A DNA stretch of 64,000 nt from Oscheius dolichura (GCA_932521035.1 OW051497.1:7626001-7690000), one strand, 5' to 3'. Shown: positions 49,330 to 62,655, counted from the stretch's first letter. A program made the numbers and translations. Notes: a model not told the origin generated them from the sequence alone.

Positions 49330-50576
49330 GCGATAGGAGCACAAAACAGGCCGGTCAATACGGGGGTCCCGTCGCGCACAGTTCCACGTCACTCGCTGCC
49401 AGGCCAAATAGCGGCAATAGACCGGCAAGGGTCACTCTAAGGGGGGAAAACAAACTTTTCAGCGAACTATTAGCAGAGAAATGATCTTCGCCCGTATAAT
49501 TGCTAGACAAGGAAGCAATTATGCGAGCCAAAACCGTTTTTGTACTAAGCTGGCTAGCAAAATAGGCAAAAGGTAGCGTCGATGGTGAGGTATTGATAAT
49601 TTTTATCTAATCTCGTGCCAAAAGAAGGAAGAAGCACCCTTCCACCCGCAATTGATTCTATCTTCCATCGAAAAGGGGGCTCAGGACGCCAGTAATTATG
49701 GGCCTGGCTAATAATATTTAGGAGGGCGCGGGCAAATAAAATCCTGATGAAAGGTCATAGTGACGTACTGATTATTTGGAAATGAAATTTGAGCAAAATT
49801 TAAGAGTAGGGGAAAGAGAAGATGTTGTAGTGGACTAAAAGACGGACGGGAAGCCTCCGTTACTGTACACTCTCTACAGTATTTGATACCCAACCGTCTA
49901 TATTGGATAGAATGCCTGTTCTAGAAGTTTTCAAGTGATATCTGACCCACCTACACCTTCTTCAGCTGCACCGTAAGACTGCGACCGGGGGAGCACCATC
50001 ACAACTGCATTTAGAATAGCCACATCGATCCGCCTCTCGCCTCACGTCATCGGCCGGCCCCTTCTCATAGAATTCTATCAAAAGGAGGCGCATCTTGAGG
50101 AGGCATTGAAGGAGCGGAAGGTGAACAAGACTGGGGCTTATCTAAACATTAATTCTTACGACTACTAGGCTTAGCATTGTGTAATGAATCAACTGCAAGG
50201 GAATGTCGTCAAGTTTCTAAAAATAGGCTCAAGTTTTTTAAAGGGGTTGGTCTAAGTTCCAAGTCCTCTTGTGTCCCTCACAACATCGGCAGCGATTGCG
50301 CCCAGGTGAGGGATTGATAACTTTTATCTAATCTCTTGAAAACAACGAAGTGTCCCATTCCGCAGGCAAGTGATTCCATCGTTTACCAAGCTCCAAGTTT
50401 TTTGCTCTAAGTCTCAAATTCTTCTATTTCAAACTGATTCCGAAGGCTTCTGCAGATTATTCAGCTCAACGGGCCGCCCGACGACCGTTTCCCCTTTCCC
50501 TTCCCGTTTCCCTTTTCCCTTCCCGTTCCCCCCAAACAGAAAACAATGATAAGCTACAAAATTTTTATTGGGAAGT
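49330..50576. other. Intergenic region upstream of SLC17 and downstream of vitellogenin
   Basis: No coding exon supported. A ~90-bp direct repeat is present (49588-49670 and 50308-50390). A pyrimidine tract of CCCTTCCCGTTT-like units lies at 50490-50532. Minus-strand AATAAA at 50564-50569 ends the vitellogenin transcript. Confidence 0.5.
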
Positions 50577-53500
50577 TCAATAGGCCTCGACACAAGTCTT
50601 AGGGATGAACTGGTTGTCGACGAAGCTCATGGGGATGTGGGAAGTCTTGATGATCTCGCCACGGCGTACGGCTTCAACCAGCTTGCGGGTCTGGACGGAG
50701 GAGCGGGGGAGGCATCCGTAGCGGATCTTCTTCTCGGAACGCTCGCCAATGTCCAATCCCTTGGGGCAGTCGTTGACAGGCTCGAGGGAGAAGCACATGC
50801 GGTTGGAGAACTCCTTGAGGAGAGTCTTCTCTTCGGGCTCTGAAAGCTGGCTTTTAGAGGGGCGGGAGGGGGGTAACTGACTGATGGGAGCCTTCTTCTC
50901 GTTGTCCTCCTCATCGTACTCCTCGGAGCGGCCAGACTTCACGGGGACCTTGCGGTACTTCTTGGGGGCCCACTCGTCTTCCTCGTTGGACTCGACGCTG
51001 TACTGGCGGTAGGACTTCTTGGGCTTGGAGGACTCGGCGGAGCACTCGTTGGTCTTGACGACGAAAGAGCGGTGGAAGGCCTCGATGTCATCGGTCTCCT
51101 CGTCTCCGGCAGTGCGGTAGTCGTTCTGCTTCTGAAAATTTAGCGATAAGTCAGGGCTGGGAGCGGGGTCCGCACCTCTCCGTCGAAGTGACCGCAGAGT
51201 CCGCATTGGGTTTCCATCTGGCCGTTGCTCAGAAGGACCTTGGCAGTGTATCCGTCGAAGCGGACGACGATCTCATCAAGATCGATGATGTAGACGTCTC
51301 CGATCTTCTCGATCCTGAAAGATTGACTTTTAAAGGGACGAGGAGGGATTTTCACCTGTTGTTTTCCAGCTCGGCGGAGTCGCGGACGATCTTTCCGTTG
51401 ACCTTCAGCTTCTCGTCGATGACCTCCAGTTCCATCTCGGTCTCCTCGAAGATGATCTTCAGCTTCTTCTCCTCTCCGTCTCTCTTGGCGTTCTTGACGA
51501 GGACAGCGTAGCGGGGCTCGGCAGAAGAGCAGTCCTTGGCGACGACGCTGTAGCAGCTGGACATGGGAACACTGAAGATGGAGTCGTCGAAGCTGGTGAT
51601 GCGGTCTCCATCAATGCGGCACTCGCTCTTCTCGAAGGAGGTGTGGCGGATCATGTTCTTGGGCTGGCGGACGATGGAGGGGAGGACGGGGACGGCGGAC
51701 AGGCGGATGTTCTTGGCGACGTAGGAGGTCTCGGGAGTCTGGACGGTGAGGTTGAAGAGTCCGGGGACCAGAGGCTCGGCAGTCATGCGGACGACGACCT
51801 GTCCTTGCTGGTTGTCGGCCATCTCGATGTTGGAGCTCCAGTAGGTGTAGGCTTTGACGATGCTGAAGAGCTGTTCGAAGTGCCTCTGGCACTCGGGGGT
51901 GAGCTGGTAGTTGACATGGGCCTTGAGCTGGTTCAGGCGGGCGAGGCGAACGAGCTGTTCATGAGCGGGGAGGCCACGGACTTCTTCGGAGGATCTCTTG
52001 ATCATCTCGCGCTGGGTCTTGGACTGCTCGAGCTGGGCCAGGATTTCGACGGTGTTCTTGTCTTCGGAGCCCCACTTGGATTCCACAAGGATGTGGACCT
52101 CGCGGTGCTTCTGGTCCTTGAGCTGCTGGACGGTCTCGACTGGTCGTGGGAGCACAACCTCGACCTCAGACTTGGCGGTCCACTGGCGGCGTCCTCCTTC
52201 GGGGTTCAGTTGGGCGACGAAGCGGCAGAACTTCAGATTTCCCTCGCATTGGGTACGGAGGAGCATCTCGGAGGTTTCGTGGCCACGGACCTCGACCTTG
52301 ATGATGTGGGTGTAGGCACGGTCGAGCTTCATGTCGCGGACGATGTTGTCGAGCTGTTCACGGCGGCTGCTCTTGGAGCGGGATTCCCATTCTCCCTCCT
52401 CGGTGTCCATCTCCTTGCGGAGCATCTTCTCGACCTTGGGGGCGGCCATGCGGTCCTGCTCGATTCCACCAATGGTGAACTTCATGGTGACGTCTCTGGG
52501 CATACGGGAAGAGGGCTTCACAGTGAGTTGGGCGTGGTGCTCCCCGATGAGGAGGGACTCCTTCGTCCAGAAGCGGTAGTTGCTGCCGACGAGCTGGAAT
52601 TCCAGTCCCTGGAGCTCGTACCTCATGGTCTGCTCCTTGGTGATCTTCTCCAGGCGGGAGACACGAATGGTGGCCTCCTCCGGCTCGGCGTATTTCTCCT
52701 GGTTACGAAGAGAAGTCCAGCGGACGAAGGTCATTGGTCGGGTCTCAATACGGACGAGAGTCTTCTCCTCCTCGGGCATTTTCTGCTTGAGGGTGATCTC
52801 CAGCTCCTTCTTGTAGACGATCTCCAGCTCGATGTCGATGGGAGTGGCCATCTGAGCGGTGCGGATGATTTTGGTTCCGTGTTCGAAGACAGGGCACCAA
52901 ACAGACATGGCGTGGACGTGGGTGGAGGCCATGCTGGGTTGGGCCTGGACACGGGTACGGAGTCCGTAGTTGACCTTCTCGACGGTCAGCTTTCCAGTGG
53001 CAGAGAAGACGGTGGGCATCTTGGCGGTGATGGTCAAGGGGAGTCCAGCGGTGGTGGGCATCTTCCAGTAGGAGTCGATGAAGATTCCAGCGTGGGTGAA
53101 GTCGAACTCAGGCTCGCGGTTGAAGAGGCGCTCCCAATCGTTGAGCTCGAAGCGTCCGTCACGGGCGTACTTCTGGATCATCTCGTCAATGTAGCTGTCG
53201 GTCAGAGGGAAGACGGCGAAGTCCATCTGCTTGTAGCGGATGTAGAGCATGGCGAAGGGCTCCTCGGTGCTGGATTCGCGGACACGGATGTTCAGCTCCT
53301 TGGCGAGGTCCTTGAGGGCGGTGACGGAGTTCTTGAGGGAGATGCGGGAGCCACGGGAGACGGAATCCTTCTTCTGCCAGGCAGACAGGCGGGAGATGAC
53401 CTTGTTGAAGAGGGTCTCAACGTTCTGTTGGGAGACACCGATCTGGGCGAGGTATTTGTTCCAGTTTCCTCCGAAGAGGGTCTCAATGGCGACCATCATA

Positions 53501-55846
53501 TCCTTGGGGATGACGGAGTCCTTTCCGAAGACGGATCCAAGGTTCAGGCTGAGTCCAGAGTGGCTTTCCTCGGAGAAGAGAGGCATTCTCTTGTAGAGAG
53601 ACAGGTAGCGGCTCTCGGGACGGTACTGGCTGTTGCGGACGAGGTTGGTGGCGATGCCGGAGACGTTGCGGTGGAAGGGCAGAGGAGACTCGGCGAGAGA
53701 GGTCAGGAGGTGGTAGGTGAAGGCAGCGACGTGCTGGTTGGGCTCACGCTCCATGCGGCTGACAATCTGGGAGAGCTGGGGAAGAGCAGGCTTGGCCATG
53801 ACGAGTTGGTTGAGGGCAGCCATACGGATCTCGTTCTTCTCGAGGCGATCGGAGTAGACAGGCATCAGCAGCTGCTGGATCTTGCGGGGCATCTGCTCGG
53901 AGAGGAGACGGAGGGCGTCGATGGCTTCCATGCGCACAATGGTGTGCTCTTTCTTGTCGTTGATGATCGTCTGGAGAAGGACGATGTTGCGGTCCAGCCC
54001 GGAGTTGGCAATGGTCTTGACGGCAAGGATCTTCTCGTAGACGGTCTCAGACTGCTCCCAGAGCTTCTTGAAGATGGAGGCAACCTTGACGGAGTCCACG
54101 TTCTGGGCGGTGTAGTGCTTGTCCTGGGTCTTGGCGATGGCTCCACGGACAACAGCTCCGTAGGCGAGCCAGGCAGACTGGCGGATCACAGGGTCACGGC
54201 GGGCACGTTCGGACTCACCCAGCTTCTGGAGAAGGTGGGCGATCTTCATGGAGGGGACCTGAAAAGAGAGAATTAGTATTGTTCAACGAGGAAGAGGAGA
54301 GGAAGAGCGAAAGAAAGGAAAACTTACGGGAGTCTCCTGGATGGACTTGAGGAGCTGGGCAATCTTGACGGGGCTGATCTCCTCGATGTGGGACAGAAGG
54401 TGCTGGATGGTGTTCTTGGTTCCGGCAATAGCGAGGGCGTGCTCGATGATGGACTTCTCCCTCTGCTCGGCGCGGCTTTCAGTTTTGTCGTGGACACGGC
54501 GAAGTTCCTCCTCGGAGCACATGCGAAGGGCACGGATCAGGCGGGCGAACATGTGGGTGGTCTCAGGAGTGTTCTCACTGAAAAATAAGAGGTTATTCTG
54601 GACAGAGGGGAAGGAAAGGAAAGAGAGAAGAAAACCAACCGGAGCTCGGCGATCTTGGAGACGAACTCCTGGATCTGCTCGACCTTCTTGGGGAACAGCT
54701 TGAACGGGTTCTCCTGGGCTTCATCTCCAAGCTTGAAGAATTCCTCCATGCTGCGTTCCCACTCGTTGGAGTAGATCAGGTCCTGCTTCTCGCCATTGGG
54801 GGCTTCGATCTCGCGGCTGATGTCCTTCTTCTCCAGCTTCTCGAGGCGACCAACGACTTCGGTCTTCATCAGGGGCTGGTTCTTCAGGGAGACCTGGAAA
54901 CAGTCAGTTAGTCCGGGTTAGAGAGAGGAGGGAGGGAAAGGAAGGGAAAACTTACGGTGTAGATGGAGCGGACCTCGACCTGCTCAAGCTCCTCGCCGTT
55001 GAACTTGTAGTTGTAGACGGTCTGGGGCACGATCATCTTGAAGTCACACTCAGGGCACTCGGTGGTGAAGCGCTGGTTGTACACGGAGTCGGGGCGGCGT
55101 TCGCACTTGTCGAAGTTGATGGCCTTGGTGACAAGGGTCTTCTCAGACTCGGGAACGATGGTGTAGGCGACCTCGCACTCTCCCTCGATGGTCTGGAAAA
55201 GTCAGCGTTATTCGGCTTCAATGTAGGTTGTACCTTCTCGAAGGTGGTGAAGTATCCGCTCTCCCAGCTGTTCTCCTGGTCGTCAGCCTTGTTCAGATTG
55301 ACCTGGATCATGTTCAGGACGGCGCGTTTCATGTTGGCGGACCAGGGCTGCTCCTCAGAGGTGAACTGGAGCTCGGAGACCTGGAAAATGGAAGGTTAAT
55401 TAAAGCAAGAGGGGGAAGGAAGGGTGAGAAATAAGAACACCAACCATTCCGTTCTTGTAGTGGAAGCGGACGGGCATCTCCAGAAGGCTCTTGTGCTCCT
55501 CGGTGAGGTCGCGCTTCTCCAGGCGTTCCATGGGAACAAGTTCGGAGGTGATCTCCTGGCTCTTGTCGTTGGCAATCTCGATCTTGCGGAGCTGGAGGCG
55601 TCCAATCCTGTCGCTGACCTGGAAACGGAGTGTTATTCTTGTTCAAAAAGAAAAGCATACCTGGATGAAGGCTTCGGCACGGATACGAGTCAGGGAGGAG
55701 TCGGTAGATGGGATGGGGAGTCCAGAGATGAGGGTAGCCTCATACTTGAAGCGGTACTCGGTCTCGGCGGAGAGCGGGTTGGCCTGAGGCAGACGGGTGG
55801 AGGCTAGGGCTAGGCCCAGTCCGACAAGGGCGAAGAGGAGCTTCAT
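50577..55846 (-). CDS. vit: Vitellogenin (yolk protein precursor)
   Basis: Large secreted lipid-transfer yolk protein, made in the nematode intestine and taken up by oocytes. Start at 55846 with the signal peptide MKLLFALVGLGLALASTRLP; the mature N-terminus carries NPLSAETEYRFKYEATLISG. The lipovitellin lipid-transfer domain spans the 5' exons (55.8-54.3 kb) and the helical repeats of the 965-codon exon (54249-51352), for example YAGAVVRGAIAKTQD-like and ARRDPVIRQSAWLAYGAVVR. Beta-sheet domains follow (WCPVFEHGTKIIRTAQMATP). The C-terminal von Willebrand D domain has QMETQCGLCGHFDGE (about 51210) and a last exon with SYRQYSVESNEEDEWAPKKY, CLPRSSVQTRKLVEAVRRGE, ending KTCVEAY at 50577. About 1,600 residues, the usual nematode size. 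Codons are strongly biased to C/G endings, as in very highly expressed genes. The stop codon is 8 bases from AATAAA. Confidence 0.96.
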
Positions 55847-56810
55847 CCCGAAGTGAGGAACCGGGCCCGTTCCCCGGTATTTAACCACCTTCTGACTGAC
55901 AGCTGCAGATAGGAAGGGGGACGATACAGCGCGGCGCATCGGCCGACCGACCGAATTCAGATCAAAGTTCTCGCTTCCCTCAAACGGATTTCACCTCCCC
56001 TGATCGGTAATTAACATCCTTGGAGGATAACAAAGATTCAGGGAAATGGGGCCGGAGGGGGCCAGATTTACTTACTGGGTTACTTACATATTTACTGGGA
56101 GTATAATGGTTGTTTTATTTCAATTTTCCACTCTAAAATGCTTTTCCACGTTTCCTAGGATATTCAGACGCATTTGTAGCATCCAAGTTAAAGAATGACG
56201 TGTAGGGAAAACGCAAAAGTTTACCTACATTTAACTTTTATTCTATTTCTTGCTCAAATCTTGCCCTCCTTTGTCTTTTAGATGCTCCTTTCATCGCCTC
56301 TGCCCTATTTTGACTGTTTCAAAAGTTTTAACAGCGTATAACCGTATATGGTAGGCGCTACAGCTTGTTGTTCTTCATATTATCCTTTTTAAGCTTTAAG
56401 AGCATGACCCCCTTTCTCTAAATAGAATTCCTCAGTTATCGTCCTCATGTGGCTCCTCATGTGATCGGAACAACTTGTTCTCTTCCATTTTTATTTCATT
56501 TTTATCCGAGATCACAGTGACCAATGAGTAGACTTTCTTCTGCCCGATAATCACCCATCCCGATTGACAGGGTGTCTTATCTGAAGTGGCTCCAGGGTCT
56601 CCTGTACTGGAACAGGAATGCAACGAAATGGAAATTATTTTGAAAGAAAGAAATAACTATTTATTAAAAAGAATCTCTTTTACCACACTCTGTACAAGTA
56701 TAATTGAGCTGCCTTCTCAAGAATAGCTGCACAACAGCTAGACACAATATTTAAAAAGGAAAGAAAAGATGACCATAGAATAGCGAAAGGCAACACGTAA
56801 AATTACAAAA
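55847..56810. promoter_or_regulatory. Vitellogenin promoter region and TPS 3' flank
   Basis: On the minus strand a TTAAATA TATA-like box lies about 35 bases before the vitellogenin ATG, and CTGTCAGTCA (about 55892-55901) resembles the nematode vitellogenin element TGTCAAT with one change. GATA-type sites lie near 55908 and 56025 (AGATAG, GGATAA). The left side of the interval holds minus-strand AATAAA at 56660-56665, about 150 bases past the TPS stop. No coding exon between. Confidence 0.5.
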
Positions 56811-59800
56811 TCACTCGTCAAAATCGTCAGTACCGCGAAGATTGAGCTCCCGTACAGTTGCTTGAGCCATGGCACCGAGGAGAACCTCTGGACACGAGAC
56901 GAACACGTAATGTTTATTACCCAAACGTTCGCACAGTTCAGAAACCTGAAAGGATACACTTGAAACAGGAATTAAGGGCTGAATTACCTTCTGTTTTAAG
57001 GCCTCGTCCTTTGTCACCCATATTGTGTAGACGGTAGGAGCTGCCACAGACAGGCACTCTTCCAGCATGGGCAGATCTGTCTCCGAGTCTCCACAAACCA
57101 GAACATTTCCTGAAAGGAGCCATTTTAACTTAAAAAGAAGAAATTCCCCACCATCTTGGAGTTTCATTCCCATCTTTCGTTCAACCAGGCGCACTCCATG
57201 CCCCTTGTTGAAGATACGGCCGGACAACTTGGCCTGGAATGTCCGTTATAAAACAATAATGAGTCTGATAAACCTTAGTGTAGATCTTGATGTCGTATTC
57301 ATTATCCCTGATCGTCAGGACTGAACCAGTAGGGTCAACAATATTCACAATATTGACTATTTGTTGGTACCTACAATAAATGCTGACGCGTGATAGGATG
57401 CTAAGATGACTCACAGTTCAGTGCTGTCCCTCTTAGGAATGGAATTATTCACATCCTGCTGGGCAATGGTAATGTGACCGTAGTGCTTCTGTAGCCCGCT
57501 GCCGATCCATGTAAATATACGGTAGACAGGATTCTCGAGAAGATCTTCGACCTGAAAGTTTCTGATAAGAAAATAGAAAGGAAACAGGACCAACCATATC
57601 GAACGCTTTGTTCAAAAGAGCTAAATCCGCATCGCTAATAGTGTCATCCTTGAATTGCATGGCGGGATTGAAGTACCATTCACGACCAGCGGAAGCTCCA
57701 TAAGCGTAGTAACCTAAAAATGATGCATTCCTTAAATTGATATGAATTTCTCACCTTCAGGGATTGTGCTGACATTCAGTACACCAATATGCATCAAAGG
57801 GGCCGTGGTCACGATGGCACAGAACTGGGCACACCTTCTAGCAAACTGAGCTTGAATAACTGCGGAGTAAGCAGGCTGGATACTCGTCGGATAGGAGCAA
57901 GCGTAGCTCTTGAGGGTTCCATCACGATCCGTGAAGAGGAAATGGTAATGGTCTCCTTGATAAAGAAGAGCTGCCGCTGTCTCCACCTCCGAAACGAAGA
58001 CAGTTGGACCACAAGGGTGGAAGGTTCCCAAAGTCTGTGGAATTCAATAGGAAATTAAAGAAAATAACTCACATCAATAAACTGCTCAACATTATTAGTC
58101 TCCTCGCTTTGGATAAAGAGAAGGAAGGCTAAATCCTTTTGCAGTTCTGTCAATTCATCGGTAATATCAAATTTGATCATGGGAAGGACTTCGCCATCGT
58201 CTTCGGCTGCTGTAGTATGCAAAGCAAGGATGTTCGTATTACTTTCACAACTATTTTCCAAGGAGTTCTGAATGCAAGGACTAAACTCAATAAAAACGCA
58301 AACTACCTTGGCATTTTCCAAAGAAAGAGCGAAGTGTGGCCGGATGGGAAGACCCTTGAGGACAACTTCAACAATCTGCCGTCTGACTTGAGCTGTTTTA
58401 GCCATGAGAATGTAGAAATCGGCCACGAGTTTGACCTAAAAGGACAGAATAGGAATAAAGCTGAAAAAGAGTCATACGTCACACATTCTGATGACTTCAT
58501 GCGTCCAGCTGGGATCCAAGAATGCCGAACTCCACTCCTCAATATCGTGCTTAGTGATGAACTCGTTCAGTTTTCCTCCATTTGCCTTTCTCTCCTCCTC
58601 GGTTTCACTAACAGCGGCGAAGAACTCATCGGCAAATTTCTTAAATAGGAGAAGTGAAGAAACAGGAACAGGCTTACCTCAATATCATGAATGTTATCCA
58701 CTCGGTGGTACATTCTCTTCTCTTCTGTGTAGAAACCAGCGTTTCCCAGTTGCACTTCTGTTCCTGCTCCACTGGACAGAACAAGAGAAGCATTTGGATT
58801 ACAGACAAGCATTTCCTTGGCTACCAGATTCATTCCATCCTATAAATAAGCAAGCAAGTGACTGGAAGTCCTGATAAACCCTACTTTTGAAGGTGTCACG
58901 ACACCAACATCCATGGCCAAATAGTGGGCAACCAATTTCGACCGGGGCAGTCCATCGGTTTGGAAAATAACGGGCTTCCAATCTGGATATTGCTCGCTTT
59001 TGATGGTGTTATTGATTTCATCAACAAGTGCCATGCAGTCATCCTGAAGCAATGCGTTCTAACAAGATAAAGTCTTGCGTACCTGATATTGCCGGTACGA
59101 CTCGACCCCTCTGCGATTAGTAACGGCAACTTGGAAGAGAACATCCATCCCAACCCGTTCTGGATGTTTCTCAAAGTACCTCTTCCAGGCCTTCAGCTTT
59201 TCCATGATCCCCTTGGTGTAGTCAAAGCGCTCTACGGCGAAGAAGAATGTTCCAGATTGAGATCCATTTGAAAGAACCTAAAGACAGAAAAAGATGCCAT
59301 GAAATGAAGTTCCTACCTTTTTCTTAATATCCTGAGATTCTACGACAATGTTTGGGTCCTGAGCAAATTGAAGGAAATCTTCATTTTTAATGGAGACGGG
59401 GAAGACTCCCAGCGAGCAGGTCCAGCCCTCATGAGTGACGGTATAAATATCAATACGTTGGTCGAAATGGATTCTAGCTCTGGGAACGATCCCCTTGACC
59501 ATGTTAACGTAAGTATCGCGGTCTCGATGTGTTTGGAATCCAACCTAAAAATAGTCAAGACTGAAATTAACCGGTCATACCTTGGTGAATCGGAGAATTC
59601 CTCGAATAATTGGTTCGGCGACCATTCGATACTTGGTCATAAAGCATGGAGGAGGTTGGAAGGGAATATGCAAGAAGAAGCCAATCTGCAATGACCATAT
59701 AGAGAGTTTCTAGGGGTGGTATACCTCTAGATTACTGTCTAAACTCCTCATAATCTGCCCAGTAAGCATCAGATGGTAGTCATGAATCCATATAAAATCC

Positions 59801-61854
59801 TGGGGTCTACTGTTCCTAGCAGCGTTGATTCCAAACTGGTAGTTGACCCTAACATAGGCACACCAGTGCTCTCGAAGGACCTGAGCAGTTTGTCTCACTG
59901 AATAATGCAATTCTACTCACATTTAAGTTATCATAATCTTTCACTATGTACTGTTCTAAATTGTGAAGGGCTGGCCAAAGGAGACCGTTGCTGATCCCTC
60001 CATAATATGCATTATAGTCTTCTTGGCTGACAAAGACGGGATTCAGCTGGTAGTTGGTCTTGTTGTAGTCGTGGAGAACTGACAAGAGCGACATATCTTT
60101 CCTGTAGGCTTGAGAAATAAAAAGAACTTTGGTAAGTACTTACTCAAGCATTTGTTCCCTTTCTGTAAGCTCGCGTTTCTTGTCGTTTTCCTCCAAAACA
60201 TGGAAGATTTCTCCAGCTCTTGCTTGCTTGATAATCGGAAGACCTAGAGAATTTGTCGATGGAGGGAGATCCTAGAAATAGTGGCAATTAAATCTACTAG
60301 GTGGAGCTCACACTTTCCTCTTTCCTTCTCTCATTGATATTGATTCCCAAATTTGAGAGCCAGATGTTTTCCCTGTCAACAGACATGACGGGGTCAACAC
60401 ACGCTACGAGACCTCCGGAACCTGTAGAAATTAATTAAAAAAGTTCCCAATAGAGAGTTTACCTTGCTTGATCTCCCAACAGCCACTAGAATGTTTCTGG
60501 ATGGAAACAGGAGGAGCATTGGACACGTTGATCACTCGTTGTTTATGGTGGCCGCCGTCAGTCAATCCTCCACCTCCAAGACCTTCACTGCCATGTTGGC
60601 CGGAATCCCCTGTAGACGAGGATTCGCCCGTGTTTTCATCAGCAATTGCGTCGTTTTCCAAAGCATGGAGATCTTCTACTGACCCTTGAACGGATCCCAT
60701 CCTTGAGTTGGCACGAGATCGGATCATCTAGAGGAACTTCTTTAAAGGGTGTTTATGCATTATCTGTACCTGAATATGACGGTACTTTTCCCCGAAGCGT
60801 TTAGCATGAACTCCTAGCATACTCTGTCTAACTCCGGGCACAGCTGCATACAATTCGCTGAAAGTAATTGTCTATTCCCTCTATAGCTTCTCCAAACCGT
60901 AATCTATTCTTACTATTATTAACATCATATAGAGCCAGGGAAAACAGTAACGAGTCCCTATATTGCGTGCCATTCGACAGGTCAGAATCGTAGACTAATG
61001 GAACGGCTAGCTTCCAGAAAGTTACCTAAATACCAAACATGTTATTGTGTTGATCTCTTTTCACGACCCACCGAATGATAACCAAGTGACGCCAACAAGT
61101 GGTCGAAAATGGTATCCTGGAGGGCCGGCTGGGAGAGGCACAGCTCCAACATGAATAGTATTCCCTGAAAGATTGCTGATTGTCTAATAATTTATGGAAT
61201 GTCTTCACCTTGAGGGCTATTTCCGACTGTTTACTTCTCTGTTTCCATTCATTTGTGAAGACATCGACAGCACATTTGAAAAAGTCGTCTTCACTCAGGC
61301 CTTCTGCCGGCGTTGTGCCAATAATGCCAAGTGTTCTTGTGCAACACTGAAAGAAGCTGATTTTCTTCATGATTTTTGATTATAATGTCCCAAAAAAAAA
61401 CCTTTTAAAGCTTTTTCAGAGTCTTTCACACCTTCTGGCGCGTTTTTGCTAATTATAGTCTATAGGCCGTATATAAACGATTTCGGCATTTATTCGCGTT
61501 TTGTTCTGTAATAAAACTCCCTACGAAACGGGATCAATTCTCTGTTTTCTTTGTTCCAGCGTCGGTTCTTACGAAGAAGAAAAATCACATGCCGATTTTT
61601 AAAGATTACACACGTGCAGAGGGCATGCAAAGTGTATAACTAGCTGGTTTTGTGATCTCTGCTGCAGATTCTATTTATTTAAGAATAAATTGGAAAAGAA
61701 AATATTATCTCTTTAGCTCAAGTAGCAACTGGTTAACTTCTTATTTACAGCATAAGATATGGCTTACCTCTCTGACTTTACTCATAATACTGGAGGGATC
61801 GCCCTTGAGCCCCCGTTGAAAAGGCCCATCTGGTACTTCAGTGGCAGCCACCAT
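56811..61854 (-). CDS. tps: Trehalose-6-phosphate synthase with C-terminal HAD/phosphatase-like domain
   Basis: Makes trehalose-6-phosphate from UDP-glucose and glucose-6-phosphate. Start at 61854, three bases after a GATTTCAG acceptor: MVAATEVPDGPFQRGLKGDP. A helical N-terminal part follows (about 61.35-60.8 kb: LGIIGTTPAEGLSEDDFFKC, FMLELCLSQPALQDTIFDHL), then a Gly/Ser/acidic linker (60.7 kb). GT20 domain: YYGGISNGLLWPALHN, RPQDFIWIHDYHLMLTGQIM, FFLHIPFQPPPCF, GTFFFAVERFDYTKGIMEKL, VAVTNRRGVESYRQYQ, GVVTPSKDGMNLVAKEMLVC, matching OtsA/TPS donor- and acceptor-site blocks. The C-terminal HAD domain has motif I FTDRDGT (about 57920) and VCGDSETDLPMLEE (about 57090). End TDDFDE at 56811. About 1,250 residues, like C. 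elegans TPS-1/TPS-2. Whether the HAD half is catalytically active is undecided; worms also have a separate phosphatase, GOB-1. Confidence 0.94.
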
Positions 61855-62655
61855 CTTCTGAAATCAAAAACTGAAAAAGTGTAAACTAGCAGGTGGATAT
61901 GTGATACGGAGAGTTGTTATCAGTAGCAAACAGAAACCAAGAACAGCAACCAGTTTTCAGGTTTAGGAAATGGGACTGCTTATTTTGAAGCTCCTCCCAT
62001 TAAATATGGGTGGCTCGTCCAGTCAAATCATTATTTTTGGGGGTTTTATGGACTAAATCGGAGATCTTTCATGTCATCTCTACTCTTTTTAAGAGGAAAA
62101 TAAAAGGGAATTCCATAAACAGAGAAAGCAAAAGATAATAGGAAAGTAAGCAGAAGATATGCCCGAAAAGCATCAGCAGCGGAGGTTTGGCAATTGGTCT
62201 AGGCTGGCGGTGGGCAAGCCCGTGAAAAGCACACGAAGGGCAGGCGGTGTTGCCTTGTTGTTATGGGGGGCGAGTGTTGTTCAGAAAGGACGACGAGCTT
62301 TAAGCAGCAAAATATCCACCGAAACGTCAACAACATCTCCTTAATAATCAATAAAAGAAGAGAAAGGATACGCCAGCTGGGAACGAGAGCGAGAGATGCG
62401 AGAGTGCAGCGGGAGGGCAGCGAAGAATGATCTCAATATCAAGAGGCCTACATCTATTGGGGTGCAGGAACATGTACCCGACGTGGTGGGACAAATGAAC
62501 AAACAGAGAAGAGTCGCCAGAGAAACAGCAAAATAATTTGTGAAAATTTCGTCCACTTAGCCGCGTCGCAGGCCTGACCTGCGGGCGGTCACTCTGAACA
62601 GAAAACAACAGAGATACACTTTAGATAAGAAACTTTACTCTCCGGGTCATTGAGG
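61855..62655. other. Upstream region of TPS and 3' flank of LACTB2
   Basis: No coding exon supported. The plus frame at 62159-62344 is Arg/Ser/Gly-rich and has no partner exons. The minus frames at 62341-62608 are also without domains. Confidence 0.4.

Noticed and set aside
51643..54276. 877-codon plus-strand open frame
   Set aside because: It lies exactly antisense to the vitellogenin exon. Its Val/Leu/Gly/Asp-rich composition follows from the C/G-ending codons of the opposite strand; no domain or start context.
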